DNA from: Vulcanimicrobiota bacterium
Lineage (GTDB): Bacteria; Vulcanimicrobiota; Vulcanimicrobiia; Vulcanimicrobiales; Vulcanimicrobiaceae
DNA: 64,000 bases
NCBI GenBank assembly: GCA_003168375.1
Contig: PMSI01000001.1
Location: 868,001 to 932,000 of the forward strand
Direction of reading: 5' to 3'
Every line of letters begins with the position of its first letter. The stretch's first letter is position 1. The position numbers and the translations under genes are program-made. The notes below the pieces were generated by a model. That model ran no database searches, was not told the origin of the DNA, and saw only the letters and a program-made list of their open reading frames with translations. Shown here in pieces: positions 31,454 through 39,300 of the stretch.

Positions 31454-32602
31454 CTAGAGCCCGATTTGCCTTGCAATCACGAGCCGCTGGATCTCGTTGG
31501 TCCCTTCGCCGATCTCGTTGATCTTCTGATCGCGGTACATCCGCGACACGGGGTATTCGTCCATGAACCCGTAGCCCCCGTGGATCTGTACCGCCTCGTT
31601 GACGACCCGCCGCGAGACCTCGCCTGAGAACAGCTTCGCCACCGAGGCGCTCAGCTCGAAGGGCCGGCCGTTATCCTTCTCCCAGGCGGCTTTGAGGACC
31701 ATCAGCCGGGCGTGCTCGATCTCGGTCACCATATCGGCGAGCTTGAACTGGATCGCCTGGAACTTCGAGATCGGCTGCCCGAACTGGTGGCGCTCCTGGG
31801 CGTACTTGAACGACTCGTCGTAGGCGCCCGTCGCCAGGCCGACCGAGAGCGCCGCGACCGAGATGCGGCCGCCGTCGAGGACGGTGAGGAAGTTCTTCAA
31901 CCCCTTACCCCGCTCACCGAGCAAGTTCTCCTCCGGGACCACCGCGTCGGCGAAGGAGAGCTCGCGCGTGTCGGACGCCCGCCAGCCCATTTTGCGGTAC
32001 TGCTTCGAACGGGTGAAGCCCGGGGTGTCCTGCGGGACCACGATCGTCGAGATCTCCGAGCGGCCGCCCGGGCCGCGCCCGGTGACCGCGGTGATCGTCG
32101 TGCCGCCGGTGATCTCGGTCCCGCTGTTGGTGATGAACGCTTTGGTCCCGTTGATCACCCAGGTACCGTCCCGCAACTCGGCCCGGGTCTGGGTCCCGGC
32201 CGCATCGCTGCCGGCACCGGGCTCCGTCAGGCCGAAACCCCACAGCTTTTCGCCCCTTGCTAGGGGGACGAGGAACTCTTCCTTTTGCTTTTCAGTGCCG
32301 AAGAGAAAGAACGGCGACGCCCCGAGCGAGACGTGAGCGGCCAGCGTGATCGCGGTCGACGCATCCGCCCGGGCGATCTCCATTACGGCGAGCGCATAGC
32401 TGACCGTATCGGCTCCGGCGCCCCCGTATTTCTCCGGGAAAGGCAAGCCCATCAATCCGAGCTCGGCCATCTTCCGAACCAGCTCGTACGGAAACCGCTC
32501 TTCGCGGTCGTTGTGCTCTGCCTGCGGCGCGACTTCGTCGCGCGCGAACTCGCGGCACAGGTCCCGGATCGCTTTCTGCTCGTCGCTGAGATCGAAGTTC
32601 AT
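31454..32602 (-). CDS. Acyl-CoA dehydrogenase
   Basis: 382 residues, the standard short-chain-type length. FAD-binding segments WGFGLTEPGAGSDAAGTQT and WVINGTKAFITNSG are canonical. The catalytic base Glu is in INEIGEGTNEIQRLVIARQI at the C-terminus, and AVQIHGGYGFMDEYPVSRMYRD is the family signature. It oxidises acyl-CoA to enoyl-CoA and passes electrons to ETF; the chain length is not readable. ATG 32602 gives NFDLSDEQKAIRDLCREFA, the usual start. The gap of 95 nt to the peroxiredoxin holds a GACGCC-CGC-GGCGTC hairpin. Confidence 0.92.
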   Translation of the reverse strand: MNFDLSDEQKAIRDLCREFARDEVAPQAEHNDREERFPYELVRKMAELGLMGLPFPEKYGGAGADTVSYALAVMEIARADASTAITLAAHVSLGASPFFLFGTEKQKEEFLVPLARGEKLWGFGLTEPGAGSDAAGTQTRAELRDGTWVINGTKAFITNSGTEITGGTTITAVTGRGPGGRSEISTIVVPQDTPGFTRSKQYRKMGWRASDTRELSFADAVVPEENLLGERGKGLKNFLTVLDGGRISVAALSVGLATGAYDESFKYAQERHQFGQPISKFQAIQFKLADMVTEIEHARLMVLKAAWEKDNGRPFELSASVAKLFSGEVSRRVVNEAVQIHGGYGFMDEYPVSRMYRDQKINEIGEGTNEIQRLVIARQIGL

Positions 32603-32674
32603 GTCCTGCCAAAGGTATGATCCACGGCCCGCCCAATACCTGTTCAACCCCAACGCCGGAGCGCCGTCCTACCC

Positions 32675-33385
32675 ATGATCAGACTCCACGGCGTTTCGCT
32701 CGTGTACCCGAACGGCACACGAGCGCTCGACGACGTCGATCTCGAGATCGAGAAAGGCAGCTTCGTATTTCTCGTCGGCCACTCGGGCACCGGGAAATCG
32801 TCGTTGCTGAAGCTGCTGTATCGCGAGGAGCTGCCGAGCGGCGGCGAGGTCGTCGTCGACGGCGTGCGCGTCGACACGCTGCGCCGCGGTAAGGTGCCGA
32901 AGCTGCGCCGCAACATCGGCGTGGTGTTCCAAGACTTCAAGCTGCTCTCGCACAAGACGGTGTGGGAGAACGTCGCGTTCGCGCTGCAGGTCACCGGGAC
33001 GCGCACGCGCGACGTGATGCGCATGGTGCCGCGCGCGCTCGACCTGGTCGGGCTCTCGCACAAGAGCCGGATGTTCCCGAGCGAGCTCTCCGGCGGCGAG
33101 CAGCAGCGCGCCGCGATCGCGCGCGCGCTGGTCGGCAACCCGAAGCTGCTGCTCTGCGACGAGCCGACCGGAAATCTCGATCCGTCCAACACGACCGAGA
33201 TCATGGAGCTGCTCCAGCGGATCAACCTCAAGGGCACGACCGTCGTGGTCGCGACCCACAACCAGGCCGTCGTCGACCGGATGCGCCGGCGCGTCGTACG
33301 CCTGGAGCACGGACGCATTCTTCACGACGATGAGCGAGGCTACTATTTCCGTGGACTGGGGCAGACTGCGGTTCTTCCTGGGTGA
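32675..33385 (+). CDS. ftsE: Cell-division ABC ATPase FtsE
   Basis: 236 residues. Walker A GHSGTGKSS, FtsE-specific IGVVFQDFKLLSHKTVWENV, signature LSGGEQQRAAIARAL, Walker B LLLCDEPTGNLDPSNT, switch His in VVVATHNQAVVDRM. FtsE with FtsX forms the type VII ABC complex at the divisome that activates a periplasmic murein hydrolase. ATG 32675. ftsX starts 56 nt inside its 3' end. The upstream gene is divergent, with 72 bp available for both promoters. Confidence 0.94.
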   Translation: MIRLHGVSLVYPNGTRALDDVDLEIEKGSFVFLVGHSGTGKSSLLKLLYREELPSGGEVVVDGVRVDTLRRGKVPKLRRNIGVVFQDFKLLSHKTVWENVAFALQVTGTRTRDVMRMVPRALDLVGLSHKSRMFPSELSGGEQQRAAIARALVGNPKLLLCDEPTGNLDPSNTTEIMELLQRINLKGTTVVVATHNQAVVDRMRRRVVRLEHGRILHDDERGYYFRGLGQTAVLPG

Positions 33386-34220
33386 GGTTCTCACGAACTT
33401 CACCCGTAACGCCGGCATGCAGTTCACCGCGATCGGGACGGTCGCGGTCACGATCGTGCTGCTCGGCGCGTTCCTGTACGTCCGGGAGACGATCCAGACG
33501 TTCGGGACCGGCGTCCTTTCGCAAATCGAGATCGCCGTCTACCTGAAGGACGACGTCGACGACGCCAAGGCCAAGGAGCTCGCCTCGAAGCTCGCGGGCG
33601 ATTCGCGCGTGGCGTCGGCATCCTACGTTCCGAAGCGCGAGGGGCTCAAGCGGATGAAGGCGGTCCTCAAGGACATCGACACTTCGCTGCTCACGACGAA
33701 CCCGCTGCCGAACATGTACAAGGTACGCGTCAAGGATCCCGATAGCGTGCAGAACGTCGCCGCGTGGATCGCCAAAGACCCGCGCGTCGCGAAGGCCGAC
33801 TATGCCGCCGATACGGTGCAGAAGCTGCTCAAGACCGCGGCGGTGCTGGGGCGCGCCGGGATCGCGCTGATCGCGTTGCTTTCGATCTCCGCGGCGATCG
33901 TGATCGCGAACACGATCCGGCTGACGGTCTTTGCGCGGCGCCGCGAGATCGCGATCATGCAATTAGTGGGTGCCACGAACATGTACATCCGGATGCCGTT
34001 CATCGCCGAAGGGATGCTCGCCGGCGTGCTGGGCGCCGCCGTGGCGATCGGGGTCCTGGCGCTCGCCGAACATCAAGTCGTGCCGAAGCTCGCCGCGACG
34101 CTGGCGTTCGTCACCTTCCGGGTGAACGAGTCGACGCTCTCGGTCGAGTTGCTGGCGGTCGGCGCCGCGGTCGGACTGATCGCGTCGTGGGTCAGCGTGG
34201 GGCGCTACCTCCGAACGTGA
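33330..34220 (+). CDS. ftsX: Cell-division permease-like protein FtsX
   Basis: 296 residues with four membrane helices: one near 27-50, then a large extracytoplasmic domain (about 60-165, QIEIAVYLKDDVDDAKAKEL onward) and three C-terminal helices. IMQLVGATNMYIRMPFIAEGM is the FtsX signature before the third helix. It has no substrate pathway; it transmits ATPase motion to a peptidoglycan hydrolase outside. It overlaps ftsE by 56 nt and shares one base with the M23 gene, so all three are translationally coupled. Confidence 0.93.
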   Translation: MSEATISVDWGRLRFFLGEVLTNFTRNAGMQFTAIGTVAVTIVLLGAFLYVRETIQTFGTGVLSQIEIAVYLKDDVDDAKAKELASKLAGDSRVASASYVPKREGLKRMKAVLKDIDTSLLTTNPLPNMYKVRVKDPDSVQNVAAWIAKDPRVAKADYAADTVQKLLKTAAVLGRAGIALIALLSISAAIVIANTIRLTVFARRREIAIMQLVGATNMYIRMPFIAEGMLAGVLGAAVAIGVLALAEHQVVPKLAATLAFVTFRVNESTLSVELLAVGAAVGLIASWVSVGRYLRT

Positions 34221-35572
34221 TGCAGCCCTCGCCGCCTGCCGGGCAGACACCGACGATCCTGGTGGTCGACGATGACGCACGTTTGCGGATCGGCGAACGC
34301 GCGGCGCTGGCAAAAAAAGAAGCGAAGCGCCGCCGCGGCTTGCGCTGCGGTGTCAGCCTGAGCTTGTCGAAGGGCTCGCTCGCTGCGCTCGCGATCGCGC
34401 TCGTCGCGCTCGTGCCGAGCGCGGTTCTTAGCAAGAGCCACATCGACGACAAGATCCGGCAGCAGAAGGCGCACCTCCATGCCGTGCACGAGAAGCTGCA
34501 CGTGAAGCGCGCGGCGCTCGACCAGGCGCGCGCGCGGGTCGGTTCGATCCAGGCCGAGCTGAACGACACGAATCACAACATCGCCACCGTCAACGGCCGG
34601 CTCGGCGAACTTCAGGGCCGCATCGTTTCGACGCAGCGCAAGCTCGCCTGGAACCGCTTCCAGCTCGACGCCGCGAAGGCGACGCTCACGCGCCATCAAG
34701 ACGCGCTGAACCGCCGCTTGGTGGACGCGTACGAGCACGGCGATCTCGGCTACGTCGACGTGCTGCTGCGCGCGCAATCGTTCGGCGACTTCGTCGAGCG
34801 CTGGAACGACGTGCGCTACCTGATCAAGGCCAACGAGTCGACGATTCGCGCGCGCAGGGCCGACCAGGCGAAGGTCGTGGCGATCGAGACGGGCCTGCTC
34901 GGCGTACAGTCGGAGCTGCGCGGGGAGGAGGCGCAGGCGCGCCAGCAACGGCTCGCCCTCGACGGGCTCGCAGCGCAGCGAACGCAGCTCCTGGGTGCGG
35001 CGGACGCCGAGCGCGCACAGACGCAGCATGAGGTCAACGAGCTCGACGAGGAGACCGCCGAGGCCGAGGCTCAGCTCGAGGTGCTGATCCGCCAGAAGCA
35101 GGAAGAAGAGGAGCGCCGCCGCGCAGAGGAGCGGCGCGCGCGCCAGCTCGCCGGCGAGCAGCTCCCTCCTGAGCCCGGCGCGCCGGGCCAGTTGATGTGG
35201 CCGGCCTCGGGCCGGATCACCTCGCCGTTTGGGATGCGCAACAACCCTGTGACCCACGTCTTCCGGCTCCATGCCGGGATCGACATCGGCGTCGCAAGCG
35301 GCACCACGGTCGCCGCGGCAGCCGACGGGCGGGTCATCGTCGCCGGCTGGGACGACGGCGGCTGCGGGAACATGATCGTCCTCGACCACGGCGGCCGCCT
35401 CGCGACCCAGTACTGCCACCTCTCCCACATTTTCGTGGGCGTCGGGCAGGACGTGCAGCGCGGCCAGGCGATCGCCGCGTCCGGTTCGACCGGCAATTCG
35501 ACCGGTCCGCACCTCCACTTCGGCGTGCGGGTCAACGGCCGTCCCGTCGATCCCATGTCGTATCTGCGGTAG
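34220..35572 (+). CDS. EnvC-like M23 murein peptidase with a response-regulator-like leader
   Basis: 450 residues from ATG 34220. An export helix (LAALAIALVALVPSAVLS, about residues 54-71) is followed by a long coiled coil (about 75-310) and a C-terminal LytM/M23 domain. The zinc ligands are intact: HAGID (HxxxD) in RLHAGIDIG and HLHFGV, so it is probably an active endopeptidase, unlike degenerate E. coli EnvC. Coiled coil plus position after ftsX fit an FtsEX-controlled hydrolase. Oddly, residues 12-23 (TILVVDDDARLR) read as the start of a response-regulator receiver domain, then the frame passes AKKEAKRRRG and repeat copy 7. CTG 34307 or the TTG inside the repeat could be the functional start. 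Confidence 0.85.
   Translation: MQPSPPAGQTPTILVVDDDARLRIGERAALAKKEAKRRRGLRCGVSLSLSKGSLAALAIALVALVPSAVLSKSHIDDKIRQQKAHLHAVHEKLHVKRAALDQARARVGSIQAELNDTNHNIATVNGRLGELQGRIVSTQRKLAWNRFQLDAAKATLTRHQDALNRRLVDAYEHGDLGYVDVLLRAQSFGDFVERWNDVRYLIKANESTIRARRADQAKVVAIETGLLGVQSELRGEEAQARQQRLALDGLAAQRTQLLGAADAERAQTQHEVNELDEETAEAEAQLEVLIRQKQEEEERRRAEERRARQLAGEQLPPEPGAPGQLMWPASGRITSPFGMRNNPVTHVFRLHAGIDIGVASGTTVAAAADGRVIVAGWDDGGCGNMIVLDHGGRLATQYCHLSHIFVGVGQDVQRGQAIAASGSTGNSTGPHLHFGVRVNGRPVDPMSYLR
34357..34374 (-). repeat. Dispersed repeat copy 7 (inside the M23 peptidase gene)
   Basis: CCTGAGCTTGTCGAAGGG, preceded by GTCAG. It is translated as LSLSKG immediately before the export helix, in a phase different from copies 5 and 6. 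Confidence 0.9.
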
Positions 35573-35700
35573 GTCACAGGCCGCTCCAAGTGCTCGGCGT
35601 CAGGGTTAGAGCCTGATGGGCTGATGGAACAAAACTTCCATCGAGCGGGTTCAATGGGAATACCGACTCGCCGCCCCGAGTACACCCGAAGGACCGCCGT

Positions 35701-37113
35701 TTGACCGCCCGCACCCGCTTGTTGTCCGCCGCCCTCGTCGTGGCGGTCGCCGCCTTCGGCGGCGCCGTCTATGCCGAGCGCGCCACCGCGTCGCCCGATT
35801 CGGGGCAGCGGATCGTCCTGGGCTCCGGCCCGCAGATCGTCGGGCTCGACGTGGCGACCCTCCTGGGCCGCGGCGATCCGCAGCGCCAGATGCTGGAGCT
35901 CGCCTACGAGCGGGTCGAGCACGCATACTACAAGCCGGTTGCCGACCAGCTGATGATCGTCGGCGAGCAGAAGGCGCTCACCGCCTACCTGAAAGCCAAG
36001 AAAGTCGCCGATCCGCAAGTCCCCAAGAGCATGGCGACCGGCGATCGCACGCGAGATCTTGCGATCCTCGAACGGACGCTGACCGCGGTGCAGACGCGCT
36101 ACGCGGACCTCGCGCCCAAGACCACGTATACGCAAGTCGCCCTCGTCGGAATGCTGGGCGGGCTCGGCGATCCGTACACCACCTATCTCTCGCCGCAAGA
36201 GATCCGGAGCCTCGACGAACAGCTGCGCGGCGGTAACTTCGGCGGCATCGGCGTCTACATCGTCAAAGACCAGAAGACCGGCTCGATCGTCGTCGACCCG
36301 ATCGAGGGTAACCCCGCGATCAAAGCCGGAATCCATCCGGGCGACGTGATCGTGGCGGTCGACGGTAATTCGACGATGTCGCAATCGCTCGACGCGGTCG
36401 AGCGCGAGATCCGCGGACCGCTCGGCAGCGTCGTCTCGCTCACGCTGAAACGCCACGGTAGCGATGCGGCGACAGTGGTGCGCGTCACGCGGGCCGAGAT
36501 CCACGTTCCGTCGGTGCGCGCCAAAGTCGAAAACGGGATCGAATACGTGCGCCTGCAAGACTTCGGGACGACCTCGGCGGAGGAAGTGCGCGCGGCGTTC
36601 CTCGACGGGAAGAAGCACAACGTCAGCGGGTACATCCTCGACCTGCGCAACAACGGCGGCGGTCTGCTCGACGCAGCCGTCGACATCTCGAGCCTGTTCA
36701 TCGCGCAGGGGACGATCGTCTCGACGATCGACCGCGCGGGCAACCGCGACGTTCGCAGCGCGAGCGGCAGCGCGATCGACACCAAGCCGCTCGTCCTGCT
36801 CGTGAACCGCTACACCGCGAGCGCCTCGGAGATCACCGCCGGCGCGGTTCAGGACTACGGCGTCGGGACGCTCGTCGGCGAGAAGACCTTTGGGAAGGGC
36901 GTCGTGCAGAGTCTCTACACGCTCCCCGACAAGGGCGCGCTCAAGATCACGACCGCCCGCTACGTCACCCCCAAGGGACGCGACATCCACCACAAGGGGA
37001 TCGTCCCCGACGTCATCGTGACCCAACGCGTCGACCTGCCGATCATCGACACGCCGGCCGACAAACAGCTCAGCGCAGCCAAGAAGATCATCGAAAGCAA
37101 GAGTACCGACTGA
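35701..37113 (+). CDS. S41 C-terminal processing peptidase (CtpA-like), first of two
   Basis: 470 residues. An N-terminal signal/anchor (about 7-25) precedes an S41 N-terminal helical region, a PDZ domain (GGIGVYIVKDQKTGSIVVDP to GDVIVAVDGNS, about 180-260) and the tail-specific protease domain. The catalytic Ser is in NRYTASASEITAGA and the Lys in GEKTFGKGVVQSLYTLP; YILDLRNNGGGLLDAAVDIS is the substrate-binding strand. It cleaves exported proteins at their C-termini, often in control of murein hydrolases. TTG 35701 has AAGGA about 8 nt upstream. 128 bp separate it from the M23 gene. Confidence 0.9.
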   Translation: MTARTRLLSAALVVAVAAFGGAVYAERATASPDSGQRIVLGSGPQIVGLDVATLLGRGDPQRQMLELAYERVEHAYYKPVADQLMIVGEQKALTAYLKAKKVADPQVPKSMATGDRTRDLAILERTLTAVQTRYADLAPKTTYTQVALVGMLGGLGDPYTTYLSPQEIRSLDEQLRGGNFGGIGVYIVKDQKTGSIVVDPIEGNPAIKAGIHPGDVIVAVDGNSTMSQSLDAVEREIRGPLGSVVSLTLKRHGSDAATVVRVTRAEIHVPSVRAKVENGIEYVRLQDFGTTSAEEVRAAFLDGKKHNVSGYILDLRNNGGGLLDAAVDISSLFIAQGTIVSTIDRAGNRDVRSASGSAIDTKPLVLLVNRYTASASEITAGAVQDYGVGTLVGEKTFGKGVVQSLYTLPDKGALKITTARYVTPKGRDIHHKGIVPDVIVTQRVDLPIIDTPADKQLSAAKKIIESKSTD

Positions 37114-38516
37114 TGAAACGCCGCCTCCTTCCCCTCGCCCTCGCCGCACTGCTCGCACTCGCCACCGCCCGCGTTCCGGCTGCGACCGCCGCCGGACCCG
37201 CGCTCACGATGCAGCAGACCGAAGAGATCGTCGCGAGCTACACGCATCTGACCGCCGAATTCTACAAGAAGGTCGACCGGCAAGCGGCGCTCGACGGCGC
37301 GCGCACGTCGATGGTCGACTACTTGAAGAAGCATCACGTCGCGAACGCGGCCCTGCCCACGCTGCACGCGAGCGACGACGATGTCACGAACGTCGAAGCG
37401 CTCAACCGCGAGGTCGCGACCGCGGTCTCCGAGTACGCCTCGAAGCTCGAGCCGGTCGAGTCGATCTCGCCCTCCTCCCAGATCACGTACGCCGCGATCT
37501 CGGGCGTCCTCGGCTCGGTGAAAGACCGCTACACGGTGTTCCTGAGCCCGAAGGAATACGCGGCGCTCAACGAAGGGCTCGACGGTACGTCGTTCGGCGG
37601 CGTCGGCGTTTCGTACAGCATCGATGAGAAGACCCACTTGCTGCGCATCGAGAACGTCGTCCTCGACGGCCCGTCGGACAAAGCCGGCTTGCAGTCGGAC
37701 GACGTGATCACCGCGGTCGACGGAAAGCCGATCGCGCAGATATTCGACGGCGTGACGACGCTCGAGGCGCAGCAGAAACGCGTCTCGCAGGTGCTTCGCG
37801 GCGATCCCGGGACGCGCGTGCGGCTGGCGGTCGAACGCGACGGTAAGAGCCTCGGGCTGGTGACGATCACGCGCGAGACGATCCATCAGCCGAGCGTCAG
37901 CTCGAAGATGCTCCCCGGCAGCATCGGCTACGTCGACCTCGCCGTGTTCGGACAGACGACCGCTCAGGAGCTCAGCACCGCGCTCAAGCGCCTCGACTCG
38001 CAGGGCGCGAAAGCGTACGTCCTCGATCTGCGCTACAACGGCGGCGGCTACCTAAACGCCGCAGTCGACGTCGCGTCGAAGTTCATCTCGACCGGGCCGA
38101 TCGTCAGCGTGCAGTCACGCGCCGGCACCGACACCGAGTACGACGCGGAGAACACGGCGATCGCGCCGCGCCCGCTCGCCGTGCTGGTGAACGAGTACAC
38201 CGCGTCGGCGTCGGAGATCACCGCCGGTGCGATCCAGGACAGCGGCGTCGGAACCCTCGTCGGAACGAAGACCTTCGGCAAGGGCGTCGTGCAGACGATC
38301 TTCCCGATGCGCGACGGTTCGGCGGTGAAGATTACCACCGCGCGCTACTTCACGCCGAAGGGCCGCGACATCAACGCCGTCGGGATCGAGCCCGAGATCA
38401 AGAGCGCGCTCGCGAAGGACCAGAAGATCCGCCGCGGCGACATCGCCCAAGACCCGCAGCTGGTCGCCGCGGTGAACTTCATCAACGGCCGCATCGCGCA
38501 GGTGGGCTCGCACTAA
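37113..38516 (+). CDS. S41 C-terminal processing peptidase (CtpA-like), second of two
   Basis: 467 residues, same architecture as its upstream neighbour but clearly diverged. Signal peptide (MKRRLLPLALAALLALATAR), PDZ domain (GGVGVSYSIDEKTHLLRIEN to DDVITAVDGKP), and catalytic Ser in NEYTASASEITAGA with Lys in GTKTFGKGVVQTIFP. AYVLDLRYNGGGYLNAAVDV is the conserved strand. The ATG overlaps the TGA of the first protease (ATGA), so the two are produced together. The pair probably arose by an old tandem duplication. Confidence 0.9.
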   Translation: MKRRLLPLALAALLALATARVPAATAAGPALTMQQTEEIVASYTHLTAEFYKKVDRQAALDGARTSMVDYLKKHHVANAALPTLHASDDDVTNVEALNREVATAVSEYASKLEPVESISPSSQITYAAISGVLGSVKDRYTVFLSPKEYAALNEGLDGTSFGGVGVSYSIDEKTHLLRIENVVLDGPSDKAGLQSDDVITAVDGKPIAQIFDGVTTLEAQQKRVSQVLRGDPGTRVRLAVERDGKSLGLVTITRETIHQPSVSSKMLPGSIGYVDLAVFGQTTAQELSTALKRLDSQGAKAYVLDLRYNGGGYLNAAVDVASKFISTGPIVSVQSRAGTDTEYDAENTAIAPRPLAVLVNEYTASASEITAGAIQDSGVGTLVGTKTFGKGVVQTIFPMRDGSAVKITTARYFTPKGRDINAVGIEPEIKSALAKDQKIRRGDIAQDPQLVAAVNFINGRIAQVGSH

Positions 38517-38552
38517 GGCGAACCCACCGCGCGGCGGACCGTCGTGCGGGCT

Positions 38553-39119
38553 TTAGGGAGCGGGTGACGCGGCCGGCGCCGCGGGGGCTGCAGGTGCGGC
38601 GGGAGCCGGTGCGTTCGCCGCTGCGGCGGCCGCGTTCGCCACGGCGGTCGCCTCGTCGATCACGAGCGCGTTGAAAACGGTCTCCGATGCGATCGAGACG
38701 TCGTCGCCGCGGATCCAGCGCGTCGTGAAGAACGCAAGCGCCTTGCGTTGCTTTCCGTCCGCCTCCACACGACCCGCGAGCGGGACGTTCTGCCCCGACA
38801 CCGCACGCGTGCTGACCGCGACGATCTTCAAGTTGCCTTCGTGCCCGTTGATCCCGGCGATCCCGGCGAGATCGACGCGTCCGACGGCGGGGGTGTCCTT
38901 CGCGATCACGGTCTTCCCGTCGATCTGCACGTCCTCGGCAACCACGAGCGCGACCGGGTCACCGGTGCGAGTACGGTTGCTCGAAACGGCTTGCTGAAGG
39001 TGGACTTTGACGACGGTGCCCGGCACGATCGCCGGCGCGGGTGCGTCGGCTGCCGACGCGGCGGTCACGGAAAGCGCGACGAGCGCCGCCGCGGCGGCGA
39101 GACGATTGAAATAGGCCAT
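38553..39119 (-). CDS. Exported protein with an Ala/Pro-rich C-terminus
   Basis: 188 residues. Signal peptide (AYFNRLAAAAALVALSVTAA) and a mature domain with repeated beta-strand motifs (VVKVHLQQAVSSNRTRTGDP, VALVVAEDVQIDGKTVIAKD). This pattern resembles the small exported beta-barrel proteins that keep conjugation-like TrbI/VirB10 fragments, but it is not diagnostic. The tail (about 160-188) is a low-complexity Ala/Pro run. ATG 39119 is preferred; a GTG at 39143 would add eight polar residues before the signal peptide. It follows the RNase E/G gene on the same strand. Confidence 0.6.
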   Translation of the reverse strand: MAYFNRLAAAAALVALSVTAASAADAPAPAIVPGTVVKVHLQQAVSSNRTRTGDPVALVVAEDVQIDGKTVIAKDTPAVGRVDLAGIAGINGHEGNLKIVAVSTRAVSGQNVPLAGRVEADGKQRKALAFFTTRWIRGDDVSIASETVFNALVIDEATAVANAAAAAANAPAPAAPAAPAAPAASPAP

Positions 39120-39148
39120 GGTGTGGTTCTCACGAAAACGCACAAAGT

Positions 39149-39170
39149 GCCGGTCCTAGAAAGGACCGGC
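39149..39170 (-). terminator. Perfect 8-bp hairpin between rng and the exported-protein gene
   Basis: GCCGGTCC and GGACCGGC pair perfectly around a six-base loop. On the minus strand it lies about 130 nt after the RNase E/G stop and about 30 nt before the next start. Only a weak T-rich stretch follows (ACTTTGTGCGTTTTC), so it may be a weak terminator or an mRNA-stability element. Confidence 0.45.
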
Positions 39171-39300
39171 TCGAGCCGCTGAGCGTGCGGCGTGCCGCCT
39201 CGTTCCTCGCCGGGCGCTGCAATCCCGGGTGGCTTTGTCCGAATCTGTTCGGTCGTCGAGCGCGCTCAGGTCCAGAGCGCCCAACGCCACGTCGTGAGGC

